NCBI RefSeq assembly: GCF_009766105.1
Contig: NZ_LMUH01000013.1
Location: forward strand, 624,532-679,488
Source: Granulicella sp. S156
GTDB taxonomy: Bacteria > Acidobacteriota > Terriglobia > Terriglobales > Acidobacteriaceae
DNA length: 54,957 nt
Direction of reading: 5' to 3'
Position numbers and translations under genes: made by a program. Positions within the stretch are counted from its first letter, which is position 1. Every line of letters starts with the position of its first letter. A model generated the notes under the pieces. It had not been told where the DNA came from. It was given only the letters and a program-made list of their open reading frames with translations, and ran no database searches. Below, one piece after another: positions 37,616 to 47,020 of the stretch.

Positions 37616-39802
37616 CTGCTCCGCAAATGTATACAAGGTTCGCTCCTATTACTTGGCATCTTTGCCGCACGTGCTGGTGCCCAGGTGGAGTATGTCGATC
37701 CAACTATTGGGAATGTCTCGATTCTCCTTGCGCCTACTCAGCCGGCCGTCTACCTGCCGAACAGCATGGTGAGAATGTATCCGCTGCGTTCCGATCCGCT
37801 CGACGACCGCATCGAAGGTTTTCCCCTTACGATCAGCTCTCATCGTGGGGAGGAATTATTCACTATCATGCTTGGCGATGGAACTGCTGCCGCGTATGAC
37901 CAGCAGGTTGCGACGCCATATTTTTACTCTGCGCAATTCCTCGAGTCGAAATCTACGACTGAGTTCACCGCGACCGAGCGTTGTGGTTACTTTCGCTTCA
38001 CCTCTCCCAGTGGCAAGGTATCGCTGGTGCTCTCGAATCGTGTCGCGGGAGACCTCTCTCTTCACGACAGCAATATCGTAGAGGGCGAAGAGCAGTTTAA
38101 TGACATGAAGGCCTACGTCTATGGGGTCTTCAGCAAAAGGGTCGTCTTCACAAAGAGTCAGGATGGCGCTCAGCAGCATCTGCTTGTCTCCGCCAACGGT
38201 GGCGACCTCGAGTTCCGCTACGGAATTTCCTTCATCAGCACAGAACAGGCAAAGAGCAATCTGCAGCATGAGATTCCAGGTCCCGGCTTTGAGCGCGTCA
38301 AGGCTGCGGCGAAGGCTCGCTGGAACGATACCCTCGGCCGCATTACCGTCGAAGGTGGAACCGAGGCGCAGCGCCGTGTTTTTTATACCGCGCTCTATCG
38401 CAGTTCCGAACGCATGGTCAATATCACGGAAGATGGAAGATACTACAGCGGCTTCGACCATCGCGTTCACACGGACACGCGCCCGTTCTATGTCGACAAC
38501 TGGCTGTGGGATACCTTTCGAGCGCTTGAGCCGCTGCAGACGATCCTCAACCCCGACGCAGAAGCAGACAAGCTGCAATCCTACGTGCGCATGTATCAGC
38601 AGGGTGGCATCATGCCTACATTCGCTGTTGTCTCCGGTCCGCTCGCCTGCATGAACGGCAATCATTCCGCCCCTTGGTTTGCGGATGCATGGTTTAAAGG
38701 TGTGAGAAACTTCGATCTTGGAACAGCTTATGAAGGCGTTCGCAAACGCTCTCTCGATAGCACGCTGCTCCCGTGGCGACTTGGCCCTAAGACTCCACTT
38801 GACGATTTTTACAACACTCACGGATACCTTCCGGCGTTGCGCCCGGGCGAGCAGGAAACCTATCCGCAGGTCGCTCCCTTTGAGAAGCGCCAGCCCGTGC
38901 CCGTTACGCTGGGCAACAGCTTCGATGACTGGTCCATCGCCCACCTGGCACATGTTTTGAACAAGCCCGAAGATGAGCATCTCTTCATGACACGTGCGAC
39001 CAATTACAAGAACCTCTTCCGAACGGACAAGTCCATGATGTGGCCGAAGGATGCTGCCGGCAATTGGATTGAGCCATTGGACCCCAAATTCGATGGAGGC
39101 ATGGGCGGACGTGACTACTATGACGAAAACAACGGATACACCTACACCTGGGATGTCGCTCACGACTACGCAGGCCTTATCGACATGATGGGAGGCACGC
39201 AGAGGGCAGAGGCCAACCTCGATCAACTCTTCCGTGAGCCACTAGGCCGCCCCAGGTACGAGTTCCAGGCCAAGTTTCCTGACTCAACCTCCATGGTGGG
39301 CCAGTTCTCGATGGGCAACGAACCAAGCTTTGCCATCCCCTACATCTATGATCGCCTGGGCGCTCCATGGAAGACACAGGAGCGCATCAGGATGCTCCTG
39401 GAGACGTTCTTCACAGACACCTTGCAGGGAATTCCCGGAGACGAAGATGGTGGAGGAATGAGCGCCTTTGTGGTCTTCTCGATGATGGGCTTCTATCCTG
39501 TCACCCCTGGCATCCCGGTGTATGACATTGCCAGCCCTGTCTTCCAAAAGGTCACGATTCATCTTCACAGTGGTAAGGGCTTTGTGATCGTCGCGCGCAA
39601 CTCCTCCCGTCAAAATAAGTACGTGCAAAAGGTCGTGCTGAATGGAAAACCGCTCGATAAGATCTGGTTCCGCCATACAGACATCGTCAATGGAGGCACG
39701 CTGGAACTCACCATGGGAGACACGCCAAATAAGGAGCTCGGTTCAAACCCAAAGCTTTTTCCGCCTGATGCACTGAATGTCAATCCGGCAGATTATCAAT
39801 AG
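37616..39802 (+). CDS. Secreted GH92 alpha-mannosidase
   Basis: A TIM-like superhelical enzyme of the calcium-dependent exo-alpha-mannosidase family, about 728 residues. Family marks are VEYVDPTIGN at the mature N-terminus, FYTALYRSSERMVNITEDGR, FYVDNWLWDTFRALEPL, GNEPSFAIPYIYDRLG and GDEDGGGMSAFVVFSMMGFY. The first standard start codon is GTG 37685, but it falls after a good signal peptide encoded in the same frame (LLRKCIQGSLLLLGIFAARAG, then AQ). The frame opens at a TAG at 37598-37600 and contains no ATG, GTG or TTG before 37685. CTG at 37616, five bases after AAAGAGGG, is my best start; a base error is the alternative. It acts downstream of the TonB receptor. Confidence 0.85.
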   Translation: MLRKCIQGSLLLLGIFAARAGAQVEYVDPTIGNVSILLAPTQPAVYLPNSMVRMYPLRSDPLDDRIEGFPLTISSHRGEELFTIMLGDGTAAAYDQQVATPYFYSAQFLESKSTTEFTATERCGYFRFTSPSGKVSLVLSNRVAGDLSLHDSNIVEGEEQFNDMKAYVYGVFSKRVVFTKSQDGAQQHLLVSANGGDLEFRYGISFISTEQAKSNLQHEIPGPGFERVKAAAKARWNDTLGRITVEGGTEAQRRVFYTALYRSSERMVNITEDGRYYSGFDHRVHTDTRPFYVDNWLWDTFRALEPLQTILNPDAEADKLQSYVRMYQQGGIMPTFAVVSGPLACMNGNHSAPWFADAWFKGVRNFDLGTAYEGVRKRSLDSTLLPWRLGPKTPLDDFYNTHGYLPALRPGEQETYPQVAPFEKRQPVPVTLGNSFDDWSIAHLAHVLNKPEDEHLFMTRATNYKNLFRTDKSMMWPKDAAGNWIEPLDPKFDGGMGGRDYYDENNGYTYTWDVAHDYAGLIDMMGGTQRAEANLDQLFREPLGRPRYEFQAKFPDSTSMVGQFSMGNEPSFAIPYIYDRLGAPWKTQERIRMLLETFFTDTLQGIPGDEDGGGMSAFVVFSMMGFYPVTPGIPVYDIASPVFQKVTIHLHSGKGFVIVARNSSRQNKYVQKVVLNGKPLDKIWFRHTDIVNGGTLELTMGDTPNKELGSNPKLFPPDALNVNPADYQ

Positions 39803-39864
39803 GAGCAGCATGCTCGCTCTGTATCAGACGAAGCGCTGAACGCTGCATCGCAGTTGAGGAACAT

Positions 39865-41292
39865 ATGTCATCTTTCAATCGTAGGAAATTTCTCAGTGGC
39901 TCGGCCGTAGCTGGAGCAACCCTCATGGCAGAGGCGCAAGGTTTCGCTGGCGTAGGTAAGTTGTTCGAGTCGTCCCGTCCACAACCTCGGCTGTCCGGCA
40001 ATCGATTCGTGACCTTCTGCATCATGATCCGAACCACTCCGTGGGAGGTATCGCGCGATGTGAAGTTGCTGGATCGAGATGAGTCGACCTGGCATACCCT
40101 GGATGGTGTCCGGGCCATGCGTGAAGCGTTTTCGCGTTCCAATCCCGATGGCAGAATGACCTGGGGTTTTACGCTGAACGCGCTGGAGGACAAGCGGACA
40201 AATTACCGCCAGATACGAGACTACGCTGTCGAGTGCCATGAGCGATTCGGAGATGAGGTCTCCTATTTTCCTGGGTACTTCCCGGCGATGTATCTACCTC
40301 GCGAACGAGTCAACCGGGAGATGTCGGAGGCCATTCAGATTATCACGAGCTTCGTCGGAAATGGCTATCGCCCGCAGGCGATCATGGGCGGCTTTCTCTC
40401 CGCCGATAATCTTGCCTATCTCGCGCAGAAGGAAGATATCCATACAGCGCACGCCGTTATCTGGTCGCAACATGCAATCGATGGCGGAGGCGCTGACGGA
40501 TCACCCTCGTATCCCTTCTATCCATCCACGCAACACTTCTGTAAGCCCGCGCAGAGCAGCGCCGACTTCATCGATTGCGTCAATCTCGATGGTTGGACCG
40601 TCGACTTCATCTGTGCCCGTAAGAGCGGTGCGCTCGATCACAAGATCACTGGTTACAACAGCCGCCGCGGCGTTGGGCCCATCGAAACGTACGTGGGATG
40701 GGGAATAGACCTGGGACACCGCGAAGTAATGCATACGCAGTCGATCCATTTCGACGAAGGCTTTACACGTAACAACTGGGGCTGGGTGACGAACATTTGG
40801 GAGGCCCAGATGGTTCATGAGTTCGGGAAAGATCTTGTCTGTTCGGCGCTGGAGCGTTGGGTGACAGATACCAAAAAGCGCTGGCCTGATACGCACTTCG
40901 TGAGCTTCGGAGAATTCGGTTCGATTTGGCGAGCCGAACATAAAACGAATGAAACCTGGAACTACAGCTTCCTTGAACGCGGCAGCGGCCTGGGTGACTC
41001 CTACAATAACCTCGAGATTGAGTGGTTTATGAACAAGCACTTCCGGCTGGCCTTTCTCCGCGACTGGCACGAGAATACGCCCAGAAAAGTTATCGACTTC
41101 ACCCGCTATGATCTCGATGCTCATGAACCACCAGATCCCAGCCCGGAGCATCCGGAAAAGTCCTGGGATCTGATGAATCGTATCAACCAGAAGCAGCTTC
41201 GACCGCAAGATACGCCTGTCCTGCTGAGCGAAATGAGCCTTGAGGACCGAGCATTTATCTTTAACACCCTGCCAGCCCTGAAGAAATACTAG
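39865..41292 (+). CDS. DUF3863-type secreted protein with Tat-like signal
   Basis: A 475-residue protein that starts with a twin-arginine signal (NRRKFLSGSAVAGATL). The body matches my recollection of the DUF3863/DUF3864 family known from Bacteroides glycan loci: GNRFVTFCIMIRTTPWEVSR, MTWGFTLNALEDKR, ADNLAYLAQKEDIHTAHAVI, DFIDCVNLDGWTVDFICARK, GVGPIETYVGWG and KVIDFTRYDLDAHEP. The function is not established; the pattern of conserved Trp, Asp and Glu suggests a carbohydrate-active enzyme. It lies 62 bp after GH92 and probably in the same transcript. ATG 39865 has GAGGA upstream. Confidence 0.75.
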   Translation: MSSFNRRKFLSGSAVAGATLMAEAQGFAGVGKLFESSRPQPRLSGNRFVTFCIMIRTTPWEVSRDVKLLDRDESTWHTLDGVRAMREAFSRSNPDGRMTWGFTLNALEDKRTNYRQIRDYAVECHERFGDEVSYFPGYFPAMYLPRERVNREMSEAIQIITSFVGNGYRPQAIMGGFLSADNLAYLAQKEDIHTAHAVIWSQHAIDGGGADGSPSYPFYPSTQHFCKPAQSSADFIDCVNLDGWTVDFICARKSGALDHKITGYNSRRGVGPIETYVGWGIDLGHREVMHTQSIHFDEGFTRNNWGWVTNIWEAQMVHEFGKDLVCSALERWVTDTKKRWPDTHFVSFGEFGSIWRAEHKTNETWNYSFLERGSGLGDSYNNLEIEWFMNKHFRLAFLRDWHENTPRKVIDFTRYDLDAHEPPDPSPEHPEKSWDLMNRINQKQLRPQDTPVLLSEMSLEDRAFIFNTLPALKKY

Positions 41293-41407
41293 GGTTGGCT
41301 TCTTTGTGCTGCACTGCTTGGGTACTCTGGCATCGTAGCCGTCCGTATTCCCTTGTTCTTCCTGTAAGCGATAAAAGGAGAATCCTTATCGATTTTCTAC
41401 TGAAACA

Positions 41408-41442
41408 ATACGAAAAAGCCCGCGATTCGTGGGCTTTTCGTA
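41408..41442. terminator. Bidirectional terminator between DUF3863 gene and DAHP synthase
   Basis: ATACGAAAAAGCCC and GGGCTTTTCGTAT form a 13-14 bp stem with A-runs and T-runs on both sides, so it can stop transcription from either strand. It sits between the two convergent genes. Its left arm shares 16 bases (ATACGAAAAAGCCCGC) with the tRNA-Ser terminator. Confidence 0.85.
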
Positions 41443-42525
41443 TCAGGATTGAACCTGCCCCACACCAAGATGGGCTCGCCGCTGGCGAATAGCGCTGGCG
41501 AGATTTCGCAGGAGCCCTTGCGTCTCGGGCCAGTCGATGCAGGCGTCGGTGATGCTTTGTCCATAGACGGGCGCCTTGCCGTTTACGAGAGTCTGTGACC
41601 CGGCGACGAGATTGCTTTCGATCATGACACCCATGATCCGACGATCACCGTTCGTGATCTGTTCTGCCACGTCGCGGCATACAGCACCCTGCTTGCGATG
41701 ATCCTTGCCGCTGTTGGCATGGCTGCAGTCGATCATGATCCGCGGTTTCACGCCGGACTTCTCCATCTGCTCGGCGGTCGAAGCGACGGCAGCGGAGTCG
41801 TAGTTGGTGACCTGCCGGCCGCCGCGAAGGATGACGTGGCAATCGGAATTGCCGGAGGTCAGAAGAATGGCCGATTGTCCGGTCTCCGTGGTTCCCAGGA
41901 AGGTATGCGGATGGTTCGCGGAGAGGATCGCCTCAATCGCGATCTGGACGTTGCCGGAGGTGCCGTTCTTGAAGCCGACTGGGCAGGAGAGGCCGGAAGC
42001 GAGCTGGCGATGGACCTGGCTCTCAGTTGTGCGTGCGCCGATGGCGCCCCAGCTTACGAGATCTGAGACGTATTGGGGCGAGATCATGTCGAGGTACTCC
42101 GTGCCAGCAGGCACGCCCATCTCCGCCAGATCGAGAAGCAGGCGACGAGCGATTCGCAGCCCGTCACTGATGCGAAAGGATTCATCGAAGTAGGGGTCGT
42201 TGATAAGCCCTTTCCACCCAAGGGTGGTACGCGGCTTCTCGAAGTACACACGCATCACGATCATGAGTTCGCTGGAAAGCTCTGCGATGGCGTCCTGCAG
42301 CAATCCCGCATATTCCTTGGCGGCAGCCGGGTCGTGGATAGAGCAAGGTCCTACAACGACAATCAGGCGATCGTCCGCCTTATTGAGGATGTCGACGATA
42401 TGACGACGTGCTTCGAAAACGGTGCGGGATGCGTTATCCGTGAGGGGCATCTCCTCTTCGAGGAAGATGGGAGGAATAACGACTCTGCTGGATCTGATCC
42501 TGAGGTTATTTGTGGGATATGTCAT
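41443..42525 (-). CDS. aroG: 3-deoxy-7-phosphoheptulonate (DAHP) synthase, class I
   Basis: A 360-residue cytoplasmic enzyme joining phosphoenolpyruvate and erythrose-4-phosphate at the entry to aromatic amino-acid synthesis. Class I (AroF/G/H) motifs are clear: VVVGPCSIHDPAAAKEYA, MRVYFEKPRTTLGWKGLIND, GARTTESQVHRQLASGLS, VGFKNGTSG and IMIDCSHANSGKDH (metal-binding Cys, His, Glu and Asp of the family). Length matches E. coli AroG. Which aromatic amino acid inhibits it cannot be read from the sequence; the symbol aroG is by similarity. It is a single gene, with a bidirectional terminator at its 3' end. Confidence 0.93.
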   Translation of the reverse strand: MTYPTNNLRIRSSRVVIPPIFLEEEMPLTDNASRTVFEARRHIVDILNKADDRLIVVVGPCSIHDPAAAKEYAGLLQDAIAELSSELMIVMRVYFEKPRTTLGWKGLINDPYFDESFRISDGLRIARRLLLDLAEMGVPAGTEYLDMISPQYVSDLVSWGAIGARTTESQVHRQLASGLSCPVGFKNGTSGNVQIAIEAILSANHPHTFLGTTETGQSAILLTSGNSDCHVILRGGRQVTNYDSAAVASTAEQMEKSGVKPRIMIDCSHANSGKDHRKQGAVCRDVAEQITNGDRRIMGVMIESNLVAGSQTLVNGKAPVYGQSITDACIDWPETQGLLRNLASAIRQRRAHLGVGQVQS

Positions 42526-43153
42526 GGCCGTCTATCAGGATACTAGGTATGGCTCGTCCTCTCACACATTCAATCTTTGCTAAGGCGCCAGTACCTGCGT
42601 CTGAGGGCAGGTTCACTGTCGGACGAGAACGAAAGCGCTGCACGATTTCAACCACGCTGCCAAGATGGTTTCGCCTCTTCAGCTGCCTTCGATAAACAAG
42701 TTTATTTATGAAAATACAATTCAATATTCAAATTGACAATGCCATGTGGCATATGAGAAATTGTCTCCCGGTTTCGGAGTCGGTCTTTTCGTTTCTCCAA
42801 ATCTCACAGCAGCCCGCATTCCATCCAAGAGAAATTCTCCAAACTCAGGACTGCGACGAAACGCTCATTCCCGGGCCTCATGTGCAGTTTGATTCCTTTG
42901 TCAGCCTCACCACCGGAATGCCCGGCTTGATTTACAGCAGTGAGTAGGAGCGACGCCGGAATAAGGAAAGCAGGAATACCCAAGCGGCGTATGTCTGAAC
43001 TCAAAGATAAACGCGTTACATTAGCTTCTCACAGGCACGAAACATCGGTGAATCCAGCTGCCACTGGCATTCAAAAGCAAGTACCGGTGAAGCGTGTTCC
43101 GCTCTTCTGCAGCGGCATTTGCGGACGTATAGTTCGCTACCGAGGACTGGAAA
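42526..43153. other. Intergenic region with vestigial copy of a downstream gene's leader
   Basis: A 628-bp region without a convincing gene. At about 42812-42930 it carries a degraded copy of the sequence around the start of the secreted-protein gene at 54571. TCCAAGAGAAATTC and CGACGAAACGCTCATTCC match TCCAGGAGAAATTC and CAACGAAACGTTCCTTCC without gaps. The start codon is replaced by AAA. The rest holds the AraC gene promoter and an AT-rich segment (42695-42745). Confidence 0.6.
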
Positions 43154-44059
43154 ATGGTTACATCATCGGCTGAAGTTCTTTGGACCGCACGGTATGACTA
43201 CCAGCCGCAAACAAAACTTGCGAAGCACGAGCACGCCTACTTTCAGATGATCTACTTCGTATCGGGCTCTGGCTCCGCCTATCTGAAACAGCGAGAATAC
43301 CTCATCAAACCAGGCTCTCTCCTATTAGTGAAACCCCATTCGGTTCACTCACTGAATCCTTCGTCACTGGTCAAGACACTGGATTTAAAGTTTGTAGTGA
43401 AAGACCGCTGGTTGCGAGGCCGATTAATGCGTGCAAGTGAGTTGCACGAAGAGAATGATCCGGGAATCTCCACTCAGTTTGAGCGTATCCGGCACGAAGG
43501 CGAACACCAGGGTTATCTCCATCGCGAGTTATGCAACTTATTCCTCGGTGAAATTTTGCTTCACTATTTACGGGATGATCAGTCACAGGAGAAGCTTTGC
43601 ACGAATGACCATGTGGACCATCCCCTATACGGCAATCGAATTGTTCAACAGGCGACCACTTTTATCAGGGACCATCATGCCCAGGATTGTACCCTCCTGC
43701 AGATCTCACGAGCCGTGGGGAAATCTGACCGACATGTCCGACAACATTTCAAGGATGTTTTGGGTATCTCCCCCCGACGCTACCTGCTTCAGTACCGCAT
43801 CCAGAAAGCCAAAAATCTTATTGAATATTCAAGCTATTCGTTCAAGGAAATAGCAGACAAGGTCGGATTTAAGACGGTGCATCACTTTACACGGGCATTT
43901 CACGAGGTTTGTGGAGAGACCCCTGGAGCGTGGCGACGTAAGTATCAGGACGGCATCTGCAAAGACGTTTATATCGATCCGCAATTCGTTAACACTATCT
44001 GGACTGTTTCGGAAGACGCTGTAAGAGATAGCCTGGGAAGCCTTCGTGCAATTGCCTGA
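43154..44059 (+). CDS. AraC-family transcriptional regulator (third glycan locus)
   Basis: A 301-residue regulator with an N-terminal cupin (HEHAYFQMIYFVSGSGSAYL, KPGSLLLVKPHSVHSL), likely the sugar sensor, and a C-terminal double helix-turn-helix (LLQISRAVGKSDRHVRQHFK and FKEIADKVGFKTVHHFTRAF, ending TPGAWRRKY). It is upstream of the propeller, GH29-like, MDR, MFS and TonB genes and is the only regulator in that locus. GAGG lies eight bases before the ATG. Confidence 0.9.
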   Translation: MVTSSAEVLWTARYDYQPQTKLAKHEHAYFQMIYFVSGSGSAYLKQREYLIKPGSLLLVKPHSVHSLNPSSLVKTLDLKFVVKDRWLRGRLMRASELHEENDPGISTQFERIRHEGEHQGYLHRELCNLFLGEILLHYLRDDQSQEKLCTNDHVDHPLYGNRIVQQATTFIRDHHAQDCTLLQISRAVGKSDRHVRQHFKDVLGISPRRYLLQYRIQKAKNLIEYSSYSFKEIADKVGFKTVHHFTRAFHEVCGETPGAWRRKYQDGICKDVYIDPQFVNTIWTVSEDAVRDSLGSLRAIA

Positions 44060-44242
44060 GCTGCTATCAGTGCTTGAGTCAAGTATATCTGGGTAAAACG
44101 TGGATTACTCCATCGACTAGTCATATGTAGAATGGACTGATTTGAGAGTTCGTATCCGAGAATAACGTCTTCGTTTGTGCAACGCTCGGATAGAGCGTTG
44201 ACGATAACTATCTATATATAGAAGTTCCTCGGCTGCTGCCGC

Positions 44243-45292
44243 CTACTTGTCAGAACCCGCAGGAATCCAATGTACCAAGTCTTTCGACCGGGCGAGCGCC
44301 ATACGGTTCCATCCCCGGTGTGCGTATGATGTGTTTTCGTTGTGACCGGTGTAAACGAGATAAAAATAGCCATCCTGCTTGCGCCAGTCGTAGATGGCAC
44401 CGGCATCGTAAGGAACAAGTTGGTTAAAGCTTTCGGTAGGGAGATCCAATTTCATTCCATTTCCCCATGCAAGTGGATGCCTCGGATCTAAGAGCGTGTA
44501 GAGAAATGCATTGTGACCCTTTGGGTAAGCGGAGCTAAGCACATTCAGCTTGCCGTCGATCCAGATAAATTCAAAGTTCTCGTGGATCAATCCGTTTTCT
44601 TTGCCGTCTGCCATGTTGAGCGTAGGGTAACCAGAGCCGATATACTGCCATGGGCCGCTTAGACTTTTCGCTTCAGCTAGTTGTGCTCGTAATCCGTAAT
44701 TCCAAGGTGGAGTCTGACTCTTCTCTACAGCTTCGCGCCGGGGTAATCCGTGTGGATTCACTGCCTCTTTCCACATTGCATAATATCTATTTCCATTGCG
44801 AGTAACGGTAAGGTCGTCTACGCCGTGACCTGTAGTGAGATTCGCGGCAAATGGCTGGCGTGGCGACCAATGGATCAGATCATGCGAAGTCATGTAGAAA
44901 AGCTGGTGGTAGGAGTTATTTTGTTCGTCGCCCCAGGAGTTGAACGATAGTTCCCATAGATTTCCTTGCTTTTGGACGTCCGGTGAGCACATTCCGATAA
45001 AGCCAGCATCTTCTCCGTCAAAGTTCATGATGGGCTGTGAGTAGGTTTTGAAGTCGCGGGTCGTGACCTCAACAACGTGGCTGCGCAACTGTCCATGATC
45101 CTCGTAGAACGCCGAAAAGAAAACGTAGAATACGCCGTTCCGGGGAGCCAGTGCAAAATCCTTGATCGACCAATCGGGGAAAGAGAGAACCGGGTTGTGC
45201 AGATTGTTCCAGTCGATGAAGGGTTGTGGAGCACCCCATACCGGGCGAATCCAGAGGAGGAGAGAAACGATCGCGATCAGCCTTACTTTCAT
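44243..45292 (-). CDS. Secreted five-bladed propeller glycosidase-like protein (GH43-like), paralogue 1
   Basis: A 349-residue protein from ATG 45292 (GAGGGG eight bases upstream; the open frame runs 72 codons further but without a signal). The signal peptide ends near residue 20 (PVWGA). Repeated blade motifs with GxFYVFF and YYAMW suggest the GH43/32/117 propeller fold. Candidate catalytic carboxylates, by position: Asp45 (DWSIKDFALA, blade 1), Asp159 or Asp160 (HGVDDLTV, blade 2) and Glu238 (HENFEF, blade 3). It is transcribed away from the rest of the locus. Its paralogue is at 48052-49056. Substrate unknown. Confidence 0.72.
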   Translation of the reverse strand: MKVRLIAIVSLLLWIRPVWGAPQPFIDWNNLHNPVLSFPDWSIKDFALAPRNGVFYVFFSAFYEDHGQLRSHVVEVTTRDFKTYSQPIMNFDGEDAGFIGMCSPDVQKQGNLWELSFNSWGDEQNNSYHQLFYMTSHDLIHWSPRQPFAANLTTGHGVDDLTVTRNGNRYYAMWKEAVNPHGLPRREAVEKSQTPPWNYGLRAQLAEAKSLSGPWQYIGSGYPTLNMADGKENGLIHENFEFIWIDGKLNVLSSAYPKGHNAFLYTLLDPRHPLAWGNGMKLDLPTESFNQLVPYDAGAIYDWRKQDGYFYLVYTGHNENTSYAHRGWNRMALARSKDLVHWIPAGSDK

Positions 45293-45663
45293 TTTGATAC
45301 CCCTCGCGTTATACCATTTCACAATTTCTGCTTTGCATTGAGCGTTGGCTGTCTTTATCTCGTCATTGATAGTGCGCATGGATTCTGAATGCGCCCGATC
45401 GTCTTTAGAACAGGAATTATGAGTCAATTTCAATCGTTCGATTGGGTGACGCTTTGGTGATGGCGTGAAAGACGGTCGAGCCCGTCGAGCTGTTACTTCG
45501 CAAAGCATATTCCGGAGATCGCATGTAGTCTTTCGATAAATCGGTCAAAGTTGTATCTATAACGGAAGTCATGGCCGCGGCAGATTCGTTGCTCGGTATG
45601 ATTCGTGCATATGGACGGATCGCTTACGATTCTTTCGTGTTGCTCAAGAGGAAAATCACTCAC
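45293..45663. other. Divergent promoter region between propeller and GH29-like genes
   Basis: A 371-bp region. Open frames run in from both flanks (to 45508 on minus, from 45571 on plus) but neither extension has a ribosome site, and the signal sequences begin at the inner starts. It probably contains the divergent promoters. Confidence 0.4.
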
Positions 45664-46731
45664 ATGTCAGAATTGAACTCTCACTCCAGACGTTGGTTTC
45701 TGTCTTCCATCATTCCTGCTGCCGTGGCTTTGGAACTCAGTCCTGCCGCCGCCGCGCAAGATCATTCGCGTAGAGCGGAGGAAGAGTCTTCCAGCCACCA
45801 GGGAAAAGGCACGGCTGACTGGATGCGAAAAGCTCGATGGGGAGTGATGACACATTATCTGGCAGATTGGATTGCCAAAGACACTGGTGAAGAGATGACG
45901 GTCGCGAGATGGAACGATCTTGTGGCTCATTTCGATGTGGAAGGATTGGCCGACCAGATCAAATCCACGGGCGCAGGCTACCATCTGATCAGCATTGGCC
46001 AAAATTCTGGATACTATCTCTCGCCCAACGCTACGTATGATCGCATCGTCGGCATTCAGCCAAGTAAATGTTCAAAGAGAGATCTGGTTGCAGACTTGTA
46101 TGACGCACATCGTCGGCGTGGTATTAAGTTGATGGTCTATCTTCCCTCGGGAGCTCCTGCCGGGGATGCTGCTGCAGTGAAAGCACTCGGGTGGCAGGCA
46201 GGAGCATACCGAAACAATGAGTTCCAGCTAAAGTGGGAAAAGGTGATTCGGGAGTGGTCGGAGCGTTGGGGGAACAAAGTCTCCGGTTGGTGGTTCGATG
46301 GCTGTTACTGGCCCAACGCGATGTATCGCATGTCAGCTCCAAACTTTGCCAGCTTTGCTGCTGCGGCGCGAGCCGGCAATCAAGAGAGCCTAGTGGCCTT
46401 CAATCCTGGAATGTTCCGCCGCATTTTTTCCATGTCGCCATATGAGGACTACACGGCAGGAGAGATAGACCTTCCAGCAGAAGTTACGCTCAATCACGCT
46501 GAGGACGGCATCGTTGATGGAGCCCAACTTCACATTTTGAGCCATCTGGGTGAGAGGTGGGGCATGGGCTTGCCACGGTTCTCAACGGACCAGGTAGTGG
46601 CATGGTGTCGCAAGCTCAAAGATCAGGGAGGAGTCTTTACCTGGGATACACCGGTGAGTGCAGATGGACATATTTCGCAGGCGTTCATTGACCAACTAAA
46701 AGCTATTGGACATGACAACGGTGCGGCATGA
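45664..46731 (+). CDS. Secreted GH29-like (alpha-L-fucosidase-like) protein
   Basis: A 355-residue protein from ATG 45664 with a twin-arginine-like signal (SRRWFLSSIIPAAVAL). WMRKARWGVMTHYLADW near residue 53 resembles the GH29 entry motif (WFGxxxHWG), and GWWFDGCYWPN around Asp212 matches the nucleophile strand of GH29. It is shorter than most fucosidases and lacks a C-terminal beta-sandwich. The match to GH29 is remote, so it may act on another sugar. It belongs to the third glycan locus. Confidence 0.65.
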   Translation: MSELNSHSRRWFLSSIIPAAVALELSPAAAAQDHSRRAEEESSSHQGKGTADWMRKARWGVMTHYLADWIAKDTGEEMTVARWNDLVAHFDVEGLADQIKSTGAGYHLISIGQNSGYYLSPNATYDRIVGIQPSKCSKRDLVADLYDAHRRRGIKLMVYLPSGAPAGDAAAVKALGWQAGAYRNNEFQLKWEKVIREWSERWGNKVSGWWFDGCYWPNAMYRMSAPNFASFAAAARAGNQESLVAFNPGMFRRIFSMSPYEDYTAGEIDLPAEVTLNHAEDGIVDGAQLHILSHLGERWGMGLPRFSTDQVVAWCRKLKDQGGVFTWDTPVSADGHISQAFIDQLKAIGHDNGAA

Positions 46732-47020
46732 TGTGCAAAGGAAAGTCATGAGAATCGTCGGCAGAAATTCATTGTCCACGATTTATAGGGTGGATTGACC
46801 GACGTTTTGCGCGAGTGAGGAATTAGTGTAATGCGTCCTATCTCGGAGTTCAGATATTCACCGTTGGGGCATCCTTGCCCTCCTCGTTCCAGCGTCGTTC
46901 TTGCCCACTGATACAAATCGAGCCGGTACTCCACAGCCATGACAGACATTTCCGTTCTGGATAAAGCTTGATCCTTTCCCCACAAAGACTTCGCTGGCAA
47001 CGGTCCATATACTGATCACG

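Noticed and set aside
37856..39226. 456-codon open frame on the minus strand
   Set aside because: It lies wholly antisense to the GH92 gene, has no ribosome site or recognisable domain and reflects the codon bias of the real gene.
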